From Bacteroidales bacterium UBA4360 (GTDB taxonomy: Bacteria > Bacteroidota > Bacteroidia > Bacteroidales > UBA932): a stretch of DNA of 64,000 nucleotides. Location: assembly GCA_002393945.1 (NCBI GenBank), contig DGSO01000031.1, positions 1 through 64,000 of the forward strand, written 5' to 3'. Below the pieces are notes generated by a model. The model ran no database searches, was not told the origin of the DNA, and saw nothing but the letters and a program-made list of their open reading frames with translations. Of the stretch, positions 23,569 through 32,144 are shown piece by piece. Positions within the stretch are counted from its first letter, which is position 1, and the number at the start of each line of letters is the position of its first letter. Position numbers and translations under genes: made by a program.

Positions 23569-26500
23569 GTTTTACTGATTGAGCCTTGCACCCGGGGACG
23601 GTAATCTTTCCCGTCTGACGTTTATCACCGAGATTCGTTACCACTACGGCGATGCGGTTTCCACTGGTGTAGCTGCGGGCGGTAAGGTCCGGATTACTGC
23701 AGGTGAATCCGTCCGTGGCGGTATATCGGCCCTTGAGGAGAAGGTCCGGATACTGGTGACGGAGCTTGTTGATTTTGGCAAGATGTTCCTGATATACAGG
23801 CGTTTCATCGATGAGTCCGCGGCAGCGGAAGACTTCGATGTCATTGCGAAGCCCCTTGAGAAGGGTGTTGTTCACGCGGCGGGGGACATCGTTGTCATCG
23901 CGGACGCAGCGGTCGCTCCAGATTACCTCCGGGAAGGTATAGCGGAACCATTCCGGGAAGCTTTCCGGGAGCGCCGTGAACTCCACTATATGCACAAAGT
24001 CGCAGAACTGTGACGTGCAGTCTGAGAGCCATTCGGTTCCAAGTGCGAATTCCGGGTTCTTGGCTTTTACGTGGTCGCGGATCTCCTTCAGGGTTTCGGC
24101 CTTATACCTGCCCGTGAAGATGTCCTGGACGGGATATTCGCGGGAAAGGTCCCAGTTGGGGAACTCTTCGGCAACGCCAAGCTGGTCGTAGAAGACGGCA
24201 TCGGCGCCGTAGTCCATGGCGCGGTCGGCCCACTGCACAAGCTGGTCCCGCCATTCGCGTTTTGACATGTCGGCAATGACAAAGGTGCGTGAGTCGTAGT
24301 AGCCAAGGGTGGTGCCTTCGCCGGTGAATTTGTAATGCTCGGTGAATTCGCGGCCGGTGTTGTCCTTGTTGGCAACGCGTGAGCCGCCGCCGGAGCGGTA
24401 GAAGTCGCTTTCCACGTCAATGAGGCGTCCGTTATAGTAGAGGAGGAGCCTTCCGCCTTTGTCCCGGTACTCCTTGATGGCAGCCTTCCATGCGGCGTCT
24501 CCGCCCTGGGTGTCGTCTACGGTGTAGTTCGGATAGCCGTTGTCCATGCCTTCCTTCCACCAGCCGAATGCAAGGACGGCATTGCAGCCGACGCTCTCGC
24601 CGGCCTTGAAGATGCGGCCGGGAAGGTCTGTGTACTTCCTCAGGTATTCGCCGTACTGGTGCTTGAATATGATGCGCTGCCAGCCGGTCATTTCCTGTAC
24701 CCACTCCGGAACGGCGGCATGATGCCACCAGGTGTCGGCCCAGTGGCGGTAGATGCGAGAAGTGGCCGTCCAGTCTCCCTCGTAGGGGACTACCACGGAG
24801 CAGTCGTTGCTCCACCTGTCCCCGTACATGGCGTTTGGATAGCGGTAGAATCCTGCTTCCAGGTGCTTGAAATCCTGAGTCTGGTGGCCGATGGTCCCTT
24901 CGTCGGGATATGTCCTGAGGCCGTGCCAGGTCTGCTGCAGGCTTGTGTCGTGGGAGCCGAAGTAGAGTCCGTCTTCCGTACCTACAAAGGCAAAGCAGTT
25001 GGAGGCGGCGTTGCGCGGATACTGCAGATCATACTGGCGGAACTTCTGGGCGGGAGTCATGTAGAGCGGTCTCACGTCCACGTTTGAAATCTTCCAGACC
25101 GGATTGTCAAATATCTGTCCTCCGGTGTGTGTAGTAAGCAGTTTGTAGTCTTCCGGAATCTGCAGGTTGCCTATTAACGGATACTGCAGCTCGCGTATTA
25201 TGGTATGCGGCTCATTGTTCTCAAGGGAGGCGCCGAAATGCACCATTGCACCTGTTTTCCAGATCTTCAGGTGCAGTTTGAATTCCTTGCCGCCCACGTT
25301 GTCATAGTCAAGATATATGGTGTCGCCCTCGACTTTCACCGCAGGCTTTTCCCCGGCGCCGGAAACTTCTATTTCCTTCTGCTCGGGAGTGTTGTAGTAA
25401 AGGCGCCAGAGAGGGTAGCCTCCGGCATAGTTATGTCCTCCGAAGGCCAGTTTTACAAGATTTCCGTCTTCATCCACCTCAATGTCGGTGGCGTGAAGCT
25501 CTCCACGGTTACCTATGATGAACTCGCAGAGTTCGTCATACAGCGCGTGGTCGGATGCGTCCGGAGAGGTTGCAAGCTGAGTCAGTGCGTTGGATCCGGA
25601 ATACAGTGCTATGGAGCCGTTGCCGTAAAGTCCGGCATCTTTGTATTCCTGCATATAGTGCCGTACGCGGTCCTGAAGGGCGGGAACATCGGCGGCTGTG
25701 AATGTGAGCTTCCCAAAACTGTCAGGGCCAAGGACCCCGTCTTTCATCTGGTCAGTAACGCAGGAATATTCGAATTCCAGCTCCATGCCCATGCCGTATT
25801 CCTTGACGGCGGCGATGGTCTTTGGGAAAGGATGCGCCGCCTCATCGCCCTTGTAATCCCAGTACCAGTTGGGCTGCATCCACGTCTGGTCTATTCCTAT
25901 CTGTTTCCAGTACTTGTGTCCGGGACCCATGTGATAAGGTATCCAGTAGAGGCCCTCGCCTTTGTAATGGCAGTATCCCGAAAGAGCCGGTGCAATGATG
26001 TCCCAGTTCTTGTACTTGCAGTTTACGTCTATGTCCCAGGGAAGGTAAATCTCCTCTGAAGTGATATAGAATCCAGAAAGTTCAAGGTACTTGGGGGCAA
26101 GCCTGGCAAACATGGAACGCGCGCTGTCAATATACCAGAACAGGGCCTTGAGACGGTCTTCCACGGAGGCGAAGTCAAGGCCGTCTCCCCAATAGACCGT
26201 GGCCGACTGCTTGTTGGAGAAGGTCTCGAACATGATGGCGTCCGGGATGCCGATTACAACGCCTCTTTTGGAAGGCGGCTCTCCGATTCTGGAAGCGGCT
26301 GAAGCACATGCCTTCTCGAGTTCTGAAACGCAGCCCTTGGGCCCCAGCCACAGGTCAAGCTGGTATTGCCATTCCGCCTTTGTGGCCGATTTCCCCGGCC
26401 CGAGCACGAAGGTGCGCCCGTGCATCCAGTCGCTGCCTTCCAGGAAAAGGAAACCCTCGAACAGCCACCGTTCCTTCCCGTCGGGGGCCTTCCAGCTCAC

Positions 26501-26668
26501 GTGCGGGGCAAAGCGTGCAGCGTCCCACAGGTGCGGTTCCCTGTGCCAGTACCCGACAAGGGTGAGGTCTGAGAACCGGCGGGGTTCCGGACTCTTGTGC
26601 CCGGTGTTTTTTGGTGCGCCGCAGCCCAAAAGGGCGGCACAGCAAAATAGCAGGAGGAGTTTTCTCAT
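23525..26668 (-). CDS. DUF4855-DUF6259 fusion lipoprotein, putative glycoside hydrolase
   Basis: The 1047-residue lipoprotein (lipobox LGCGAP) has an N-terminal DUF4855-like region (about 30-385), clearly paralogous to the next gene upstream: RFAPHVSW, KYLELSGFYITSEEIYLPW, MGMELEFEYS and ALYSGSNAL. The rest (about 390-1047) resembles DUF6259: a beta-sandwich, then a TIM-barrel-like part with DYGADAVFYDQLG, ALGTEWLSD and EVIWSDR that offers plausible acidic catalytic residues. It is probably an enzyme acting on the glycan backbone or branches; specificity is unknown. It overlaps the upstream gene by 4 bp. Confidence 0.7.
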   Translation of the reverse strand: MRKLLLLFCCAALLGCGAPKNTGHKSPEPRRFSDLTLVGYWHREPHLWDAARFAPHVSWKAPDGKERWLFEGFLFLEGSDWMHGRTFVLGPGKSATKAEWQYQLDLWLGPKGCVSELEKACASAASRIGEPPSKRGVVIGIPDAIMFETFSNKQSATVYWGDGLDFASVEDRLKALFWYIDSARSMFARLAPKYLELSGFYITSEEIYLPWDIDVNCKYKNWDIIAPALSGYCHYKGEGLYWIPYHMGPGHKYWKQIGIDQTWMQPNWYWDYKGDEAAHPFPKTIAAVKEYGMGMELEFEYSCVTDQMKDGVLGPDSFGKLTFTAADVPALQDRVRHYMQEYKDAGLYGNGSIALYSGSNALTQLATSPDASDHALYDELCEFIIGNRGELHATDIEVDEDGNLVKLAFGGHNYAGGYPLWRLYYNTPEQKEIEVSGAGEKPAVKVEGDTIYLDYDNVGGKEFKLHLKIWKTGAMVHFGASLENNEPHTIIRELQYPLIGNLQIPEDYKLLTTHTGGQIFDNPVWKISNVDVRPLYMTPAQKFRQYDLQYPRNAASNCFAFVGTEDGLYFGSHDTSLQQTWHGLRTYPDEGTIGHQTQDFKHLEAGFYRYPNAMYGDRWSNDCSVVVPYEGDWTATSRIYRHWADTWWHHAAVPEWVQEMTGWQRIIFKHQYGEYLRKYTDLPGRIFKAGESVGCNAVLAFGWWKEGMDNGYPNYTVDDTQGGDAAWKAAIKEYRDKGGRLLLYYNGRLIDVESDFYRSGGGSRVANKDNTGREFTEHYKFTGEGTTLGYYDSRTFVIADMSKREWRDQLVQWADRAMDYGADAVFYDQLGVAEEFPNWDLSREYPVQDIFTGRYKAETLKEIRDHVKAKNPEFALGTEWLSDCTSQFCDFVHIVEFTALPESFPEWFRYTFPEVIWSDRCVRDDNDVPRRVNNTLLKGLRNDIEVFRCRGLIDETPVYQEHLAKINKLRHQYPDLLLKGRYTATDGFTCSNPDLTARSYTSGNRIAVVVTNLGDKRQTGKITVPGCKAQSVKLGKNEITVLVFSRD

Positions 26669-28176
26669 TTTCTGAGCGGGTTTTGACTGATAAAGTTACA
26701 AAGTTCCAGGTACATTTCAATATCCCCGGGCTCTTTTGACGAGGCAAGCTGCCATAGCGCGTTCGAACCGGAATACAGGGCTATCCTTTCCTTCCCGTAC
26801 AGGCCGCCGGATTTGAATCCGTCCATGTATTCCCTGAAGCGGGAACGCAGTGAGGGGACATCCTTGAGGGTGAATACATAGTTTCCGGCTCCGTCCGGCC
26901 CCATGATGCCTGGAGTCTTCATTACGCCTTCAACCATGGAGTACTCGAATTCCAGTTCCATGCCCATTCCAAGCTGCTCTATCTTCTTCACGGATTCTCC
27001 CATGGGCTTGTCATTGTTGTAATCCCAGTAGCGGTTCGGCTGCAGCCAGGCGTATGTTATGCCAAGGGATTTCCAGATGTCGGTGCCGTCGGCGTCAAGA
27101 TATGGTATCCAGTAAAGGCCTTCGTTTCTGGCATCGAGATACTTGCCGATGCGGGGAAGTATGCGGTCCCAGCGCTTGTACTGGTAGTTCCAGCCGCCGG
27201 GAGTTGCAACGAGTTCCTCGGACAGGATGTAGAACCCGCCCAGCTCCAGATACTTGCATCCAAGGGCATTGAACTTTTCCCTCACAAGGTCTATATACCA
27301 CTGCAGCGCCTTTACCTGGTCTTCCGTGCGGGAGAAGTCCAGCAGGTTGCCGTCAAGGGCACCCCAGTAGGACGTTGAGGAGTTCTTGTCGGTAAAGCGC
27401 TCGAACATTACCGGGTCCGGCATGACCATCACGGCATAGCGCTTGGAAGGGGCGGAGCCTATGCGGGCTGCGGCATCGGCAATGGCATCGTCAAGGGCCT
27501 TGAAAGCGCCGTTTTCGCCTGCCCAGTATTCCGCCAGGCCGGCCCAGGAGTCCTTGTCTGCCGATACCCTTCCGTTGTTGTTTATGCCAAAGTTGTTTCC
27601 TTCGGGGTCCACGCCCGTGATGGCAAGGAAGGCTTCGAAGAGCCAGTGCTCGCCGTCGGAATCAGTGTAGCTCACATGCGGGGCGAACCGGGCATTGTCC
27701 CAGGTCTCAGGGATGCTGAACCAGTAGTTGCTGTTGGGCACCCCGCCGCCCGTGCAGAGGGTTATATCGGCAAAGAAAGGGGCGCCGTTGCGGCCTTTTT
27801 CATATGGATAGAGGTCTCCGGCTTCGATGGCGGTGGTGAAATCCACACTCTCCGTCCTGGAGAGTCGGTCTCCCTTTCTGCCCACACCGTAGGCCGAATA
27901 CTTCGTGCCGGGAAGAAGGCCGGAAAGGACTGCTTCTCCGTTTACGGCCTTGACTCCGCCGGAGATAATCTCATCGGCCGGGGGAACGGAATCAGGGCTG
28001 CCTGCAAGTACGAATACTTCATCGGCAAAGAGGCTTTGGACAGTGATTGCAGCACCGGAATGGCTTACGCTGCCAACCGTAAGTTGGATTGCAGGCTCTC
28101 CGACATACTCTTTCTCCTTCCTGCCACACGAAATGGCAAGAAGGAGCATGAGTATTGCCGGAAATCTGCTTTTCAT
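26665..28176 (-). CDS. DUF4855 lipoprotein with N-terminal FN3-like domain
   Basis: The 503-residue lipoprotein (lipobox AISCGRK) has an FN3-like domain (about 28-115) and a DUF4855 domain (about 120-500). It shares many blocks with the first third of the neighbour at 23525: RFAPHVSYTD, SKRYAVMVMPDPVMFERF, LGGFYILSEEL, LQPNRYWDYN, MGMELEFEYS. The acidic pairs in ILSEEL and MELEFE are conserved in both copies and could be catalytic. The pair looks like a duplication followed by gain of DUF6259 in one copy. Function is not established. Confidence 0.68.
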   Translation of the reverse strand: MKSRFPAILMLLLAISCGRKEKEYVGEPAIQLTVGSVSHSGAAITVQSLFADEVFVLAGSPDSVPPADEIISGGVKAVNGEAVLSGLLPGTKYSAYGVGRKGDRLSRTESVDFTTAIEAGDLYPYEKGRNGAPFFADITLCTGGGVPNSNYWFSIPETWDNARFAPHVSYTDSDGEHWLFEAFLAITGVDPEGNNFGINNNGRVSADKDSWAGLAEYWAGENGAFKALDDAIADAAARIGSAPSKRYAVMVMPDPVMFERFTDKNSSTSYWGALDGNLLDFSRTEDQVKALQWYIDLVREKFNALGCKYLELGGFYILSEELVATPGGWNYQYKRWDRILPRIGKYLDARNEGLYWIPYLDADGTDIWKSLGITYAWLQPNRYWDYNNDKPMGESVKKIEQLGMGMELEFEYSMVEGVMKTPGIMGPDGAGNYVFTLKDVPSLRSRFREYMDGFKSGGLYGKERIALYSGSNALWQLASSKEPGDIEMYLELCNFISQNPLRK

Positions 28177-30117
28177 CTATTCCATTTTGAATACGCTCAG
28201 GCCTATTCCCTGGACGCCGGCGGCTATGAGGACCTTGTCGTCAAGGACCACCACCGCGCAGTCTCCCTGGGCCGATGCCGGAGGAGCCGCTGCGATGGCT
28301 GCAAAATCCTCGCCCTGGAGAGGCGCTTCGAAGAAAATATCCTTGTTGTCTCCGAGGAGCGATGCCTTGAAGCTGCCTTTGTCCCTGACTATCACCAGCC
28401 TGGCGCGCTGTTTGGTAGTGTATGTCGTGATGCCGTCTTCCTTGAGATCGTCATCCTTGTCGATAGCCGTGTAGGCGATGTATTTCTCTCCGCGGTAAGT
28501 GAAGGTGCGGTATCCCCAGGTCATGTCGGCTCCGGGGAACTCTTCACGGGCGGTTTCCCAGGCCTTCTGGCCGTCACCGGGGTCGACATAGCTGCTTTTC
28601 ATGGTTATGAAGGCGGATACATCGGAAGTGGTGAACACCATCTGGTCCTGTCCGGGATACTGATGGAAACCGCCGAAACCGGTGTCTCCGGCAGTCATGT
28701 TGACAAGTGTCCGCTTGGTACCGTTGAACGAACCGTCTTCCTTGCTCACAAAGGTGCCGTTCTCCACTTTGTAACGTGTTGCGAAACGCCCCTGATATGC
28801 ATGTACATAGAGTACGCCGTCTTTCCAGGTGCCGTGGTATTCGAATCGGTCTCCGCCGCGGCGCCATGTGCATTCAAGGGAGAAAACGGTCGGGGGATTG
28901 TCAATTCCATTTTCCCAGGCATAGAAGGCGAAGCTGTTCTCTGCAGCACCAGAAGCTATGAGCATCCTGGTGCCGTCGCCCTTGTCTATGGTGCGAACGC
29001 AGGCAGTCGTAATGGTCCCGGTCACGAAGCCGGTGGTGTTTACTTCCCTGGTGTTTGCCGGGTCATTTACGCTGATGGCGGTAATCTTTGCCACAGCGCC
29101 GCCGACGGCATACGGCAGGTAAACCCAGTCCTTGTCAAGGGCAAGGTTGCGGTCTGCCCCCGAAGGAAGGCCGTATGCTGCTCCCCAGTATCCTTCAGTG
29201 GAATACCGGCCCCAGACGCGGCTCACTCCTGCTCCTGCGAACGGAGAGTTTACAAGGAGGTAATAGACTTTGTCGGAGATGATTACGCCGGCCTCGTCGG
29301 TGGCGCTGATGATGAGCGGAACAACTATGGTCTTGAAGTCCATCATCTGTCCGTTTTCCTTGAACAGGGCAGATGTCTTGAGCGTCAGGTTGCAGAACAC
29401 GTCGCTGCTTCCCGCCTTGATGGTGGCGCCTTCGGAAGGAATCTGGACATAGCCTTCCGGGCTCTTTATGTAGGAAGTGCCCTTTTCTTCGTTGTACACG
29501 CTCACAAGGCTGTTGTCAATCGCAAGTTTTACGTTCAGGTCCTTCGGCATCACGTTGTCGAGCCCTATCTTGACCGACACTTCTCCGTTTTCCGATGCCT
29601 GTTCCTTTGCAACCACCGTTGAACCGCTGGAAGCGAGGCTCACGGTGGAGTTCAGGATGTTCAGGAGAACGAGATTCCTGTTCTCATTGATTTCTATTCC
29701 GTCGCTCTTTTCGGAAATGACAACCGGGATGACGTTGTTCCCGTCGGTAATGACCTTGGAAACATCGGCCGGGTCCCATGTAAGGGATACGCTCTTGGTG
29801 ACCTCTGATGGCTGGAAACTCACTGTTGTGCCGGAGAAGCTGTAATGTGCCTGGAGAGCCTTGAACGCGGTCTCTTCAGCCGTGTTGTACTTCTCCATGG
29901 CTTCGGGAGAAACTGCCAGCGTTGCAGTCGCGGCCTTGGCCCCCTTTCCGGACTTGAGCACGGTTACCTTCTGGGACCCGGCATAGACTGACACGGGTAC
30001 CACAACCTCATCGTACACCAGTGAGAGTGAATCGTCCACCATATTGTTGTTTCGGGAGTCCTCGATGCAGGATGTCGCAAGTGCGAGGACTGCAATTATA
30101 GCTATACTCTTTTTCAT
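28177..30117 (-). CDS. DUF1735 / DUF4623-like surface glycan-binding lipoprotein
   Basis: The 646-residue lipoprotein (lipobox ATSCIED) follows SusD with a 4-bp gap, the usual place of a SusE/F-type surface glycan-binding protein. Two DUF1735-type beta-sandwiches (about 30-155 and 165-290) precede a propeller-like region (about 295-646) that begins SRVWGRYSTEGYW. That region is homologous to the C-terminal half of the protein at 17166 (for example DRNLALDKDWVYLPYA and GIDNPPTVF). Binding of the locus substrate is inferred from position and architecture. Confidence 0.72.
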   Translation of the reverse strand: MKKSIAIIAVLALATSCIEDSRNNNMVDDSLSLVYDEVVVPVSVYAGSQKVTVLKSGKGAKAATATLAVSPEAMEKYNTAEETAFKALQAHYSFSGTTVSFQPSEVTKSVSLTWDPADVSKVITDGNNVIPVVISEKSDGIEINENRNLVLLNILNSTVSLASSGSTVVAKEQASENGEVSVKIGLDNVMPKDLNVKLAIDNSLVSVYNEEKGTSYIKSPEGYVQIPSEGATIKAGSSDVFCNLTLKTSALFKENGQMMDFKTIVVPLIISATDEAGVIISDKVYYLLVNSPFAGAGVSRVWGRYSTEGYWGAAYGLPSGADRNLALDKDWVYLPYAVGGAVAKITAISVNDPANTREVNTTGFVTGTITTACVRTIDKGDGTRMLIASGAAENSFAFYAWENGIDNPPTVFSLECTWRRGGDRFEYHGTWKDGVLYVHAYQGRFATRYKVENGTFVSKEDGSFNGTKRTLVNMTAGDTGFGGFHQYPGQDQMVFTTSDVSAFITMKSSYVDPGDGQKAWETAREEFPGADMTWGYRTFTYRGEKYIAYTAIDKDDDLKEDGITTYTTKQRARLVIVRDKGSFKASLLGDNKDIFFEAPLQGEDFAAIAAAPPASAQGDCAVVVLDDKVLIAAGVQGIGLSVFKME

Positions 30118-30121
30118 AGGC

Positions 30122-32140
30122 CTATTCCCAACCGGGGTTTTGAGTGAAGTTCACCATCTCTGCAAGCTGTGTGGAGATGATGGGATAGAAATAGTCACGG
30201 TAGTGGAAGTCCGCGTTGTCCATCGGCATGACGTTGTTCACCCTTTCATAGACTCCCTCATAAGTTTCAGAGGCCATGTTGAGGGTCCATGCGGCGGCAG
30301 GGTACTCGTCCTCTGCACGCAGCCAGCGGCACATGTCGTAATGGCGCATTGCTTCCATTCCGAATTCGCACCATCTTTCCTGAAGGATGAACCAGCGCAG
30401 CCATTCCTTGTTGGTCTTGGTGACACCGGCAATGGTGGTGGTTGCGTCGGCATTGTTGAAATTGATTTCGCTGTATGCGTCGCGGATGCTGTTAAGGCCG
30501 CTTCTTGAACGGACTTTGTCAAGATAGGTGATGGCCTCATCGACGTCGCGGTCGGCTTTTTCGTTGCAGGCCTCGGCATAGCTCAGGTAAATCTCGGCAA
30601 GGCGGAATGCGGGATATACATAGCGCTGTGCGCCGGTGAAGTCGGCACCCGTAGCAAATGCGGTGTTGGCCTTGTACCAGCGGCGGCAGGCATATCCCAC
30701 CCAGTTGAGCGCTGCCGATTCAAGTTTCTGCACGGGAACGGTTGCCGAGCTGGATTTGTAGCTCGTCCAGCGCTTCTTGATCTTGTCGCTGGGCCAGTAA
30801 TAACCGTTGGGGACGATGCTTGAATAGTAGCGGGCATCTCTGCCAACGGTGCTCTTGTGAGCCTTGAAGGCAGGGGCCCAGTCAGCATCCAGAGGCTGAG
30901 TGTAATTCTCTTCCCAACCCGTTGCGGAGTAGCCGGAAAGAGGGTCTACAAGGGGCTTGGAGAGGTCGTTGAACCTTCCGCTCTTCTGGTAGCCGATAAC
31001 GGGATATCGGCCGCTCGCTGCCATGGGATAGGCGTCGACCATCTTGAGCGAAGGGGTATAGGCCTGGAGCGGACGGTAAGAAGTGGTGACCTCCGGGAAG
31101 TCAGGAATGGTGCAGTACATGAATGAGCCGGTTGCGCCGATCCATGTCGCAAAACCTCCGTTAGAGTGGCCGATTCCAAGATGCCACCATCCCCAGATGG
31201 TCTCACTGTTCCAGCGCTCGAAGAAGACATTCTGGTATGCCGATGCGGCCTTCTGCAGGTCCGTGCTTCCTCCTGTGCTGGAGCAGAGCGAATAGCGGTT
31301 CAACTCGATCACATCCTTTGCAGCCTGTGCGGCCTTCTCCCACTTGGAGGCGTCATATGCCGCGAAGATCTGCTTGCCGTCGATGTTGGTCTTTGCAGAG
31401 AAGATGCCGGTAAGCCTGCCGCCGTCCTGGCCATTGTAGAGAGGGGAGGCTGCATAAAGGAGCACCCTTGCCTTGAGGGCCATTGCGGCGCCCTTGGTGG
31501 CACGTCCGGTCCATGAGTCGTTGGCTCCTATTTCCTTTATTTCATAAGGAAGGTCCTGGGCAGCCTTGTCCAGTTCGCTCACTATGAAGTCTACATTCTC
31601 GTCCACGGTGTTGCGGTCAAGCTTGTCGCCTTCAGCGCTTTCCGGTGCCAGGGCGTCTCCCCATACAATCACGGGACCGTACTGGCGGAAAAGGCAGAAG
31701 TAGTAGTATGCCCTGAGGAAGCGGGCCTCGGCCTTCATGGCGGCCTTCGCCGTGGGTGTGTCTTCACGGTCAAGGTCTACGTTGTCCATGAAAATGGTGC
31801 ACTGGCGGATAGCGACGTACATCCTTTTCCACACATTGTACTGGACCACGTCTCCGGTAGCTGCGGTATTGTAGTCTCCGCTGCGCAGCTTGTTGAACGG
31901 GCCGTAACCAAGGAAGCCGAAGAGTCCTTCGTCGGAGCGCGGAATCACGTAACCTGTGCCATTGTGAGTGTCCTCGTCGTGGGGAAGGTATGAGTACAGG
32001 TGGGCCAGATAGCTCTCCGTGGTGTTCTTCTTGGAGAAGATTTCCTGGAGGTTGGCCTGGTCCTGGAAGTCTATGTCAAAGTAAGAATCGCAGGCACTGA
32101 GTGCAAGAAGTGCCGCAAATATGGCAATATACTTTTTCAT
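30122..32140 (-). CDS. SusD/RagB-family outer-membrane glycan-binding lipoprotein
   Basis: The 672-residue lipoprotein (Cys17 in LSACDSYF) has the SusD pattern: KNTTESYLAHLYSYLP near the N-terminus, the helical TPR core with AEARFLRAYYYFCLFRQYGPV, and the C-terminal RLAEIYLSYAEACNEK followed by LDKVRSRSGL and ERWCEFGMEAMRHYDMCRW. It forms the lid over the SusC channel and captures the oligosaccharide. It starts 4 bp after the SusC stop. Confidence 0.95.
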   Translation of the reverse strand: MKKYIAIFAALLALSACDSYFDIDFQDQANLQEIFSKKNTTESYLAHLYSYLPHDEDTHNGTGYVIPRSDEGLFGFLGYGPFNKLRSGDYNTAATGDVVQYNVWKRMYVAIRQCTIFMDNVDLDREDTPTAKAAMKAEARFLRAYYYFCLFRQYGPVIVWGDALAPESAEGDKLDRNTVDENVDFIVSELDKAAQDLPYEIKEIGANDSWTGRATKGAAMALKARVLLYAASPLYNGQDGGRLTGIFSAKTNIDGKQIFAAYDASKWEKAAQAAKDVIELNRYSLCSSTGGSTDLQKAASAYQNVFFERWNSETIWGWWHLGIGHSNGGFATWIGATGSFMYCTIPDFPEVTTSYRPLQAYTPSLKMVDAYPMAASGRYPVIGYQKSGRFNDLSKPLVDPLSGYSATGWEENYTQPLDADWAPAFKAHKSTVGRDARYYSSIVPNGYYWPSDKIKKRWTSYKSSSATVPVQKLESAALNWVGYACRRWYKANTAFATGADFTGAQRYVYPAFRLAEIYLSYAEACNEKADRDVDEAITYLDKVRSRSGLNSIRDAYSEINFNNADATTTIAGVTKTNKEWLRWFILQERWCEFGMEAMRHYDMCRWLRAEDEYPAAAWTLNMASETYEGVYERVNNVMPMDNADFHYRDYFYPIISTQLAEMVNFTQNPGWE

Positions 32141-32144
32141 GGCA

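Noticed and set aside
27646..29622. 658-codon open frame on the plus strand opposite two lipoprotein genes
   Set aside because: The minus-strand genes have lipoboxes, operon spacing and family similarity. The antisense frame crosses their junction and shows no recognisable domain or start signal.
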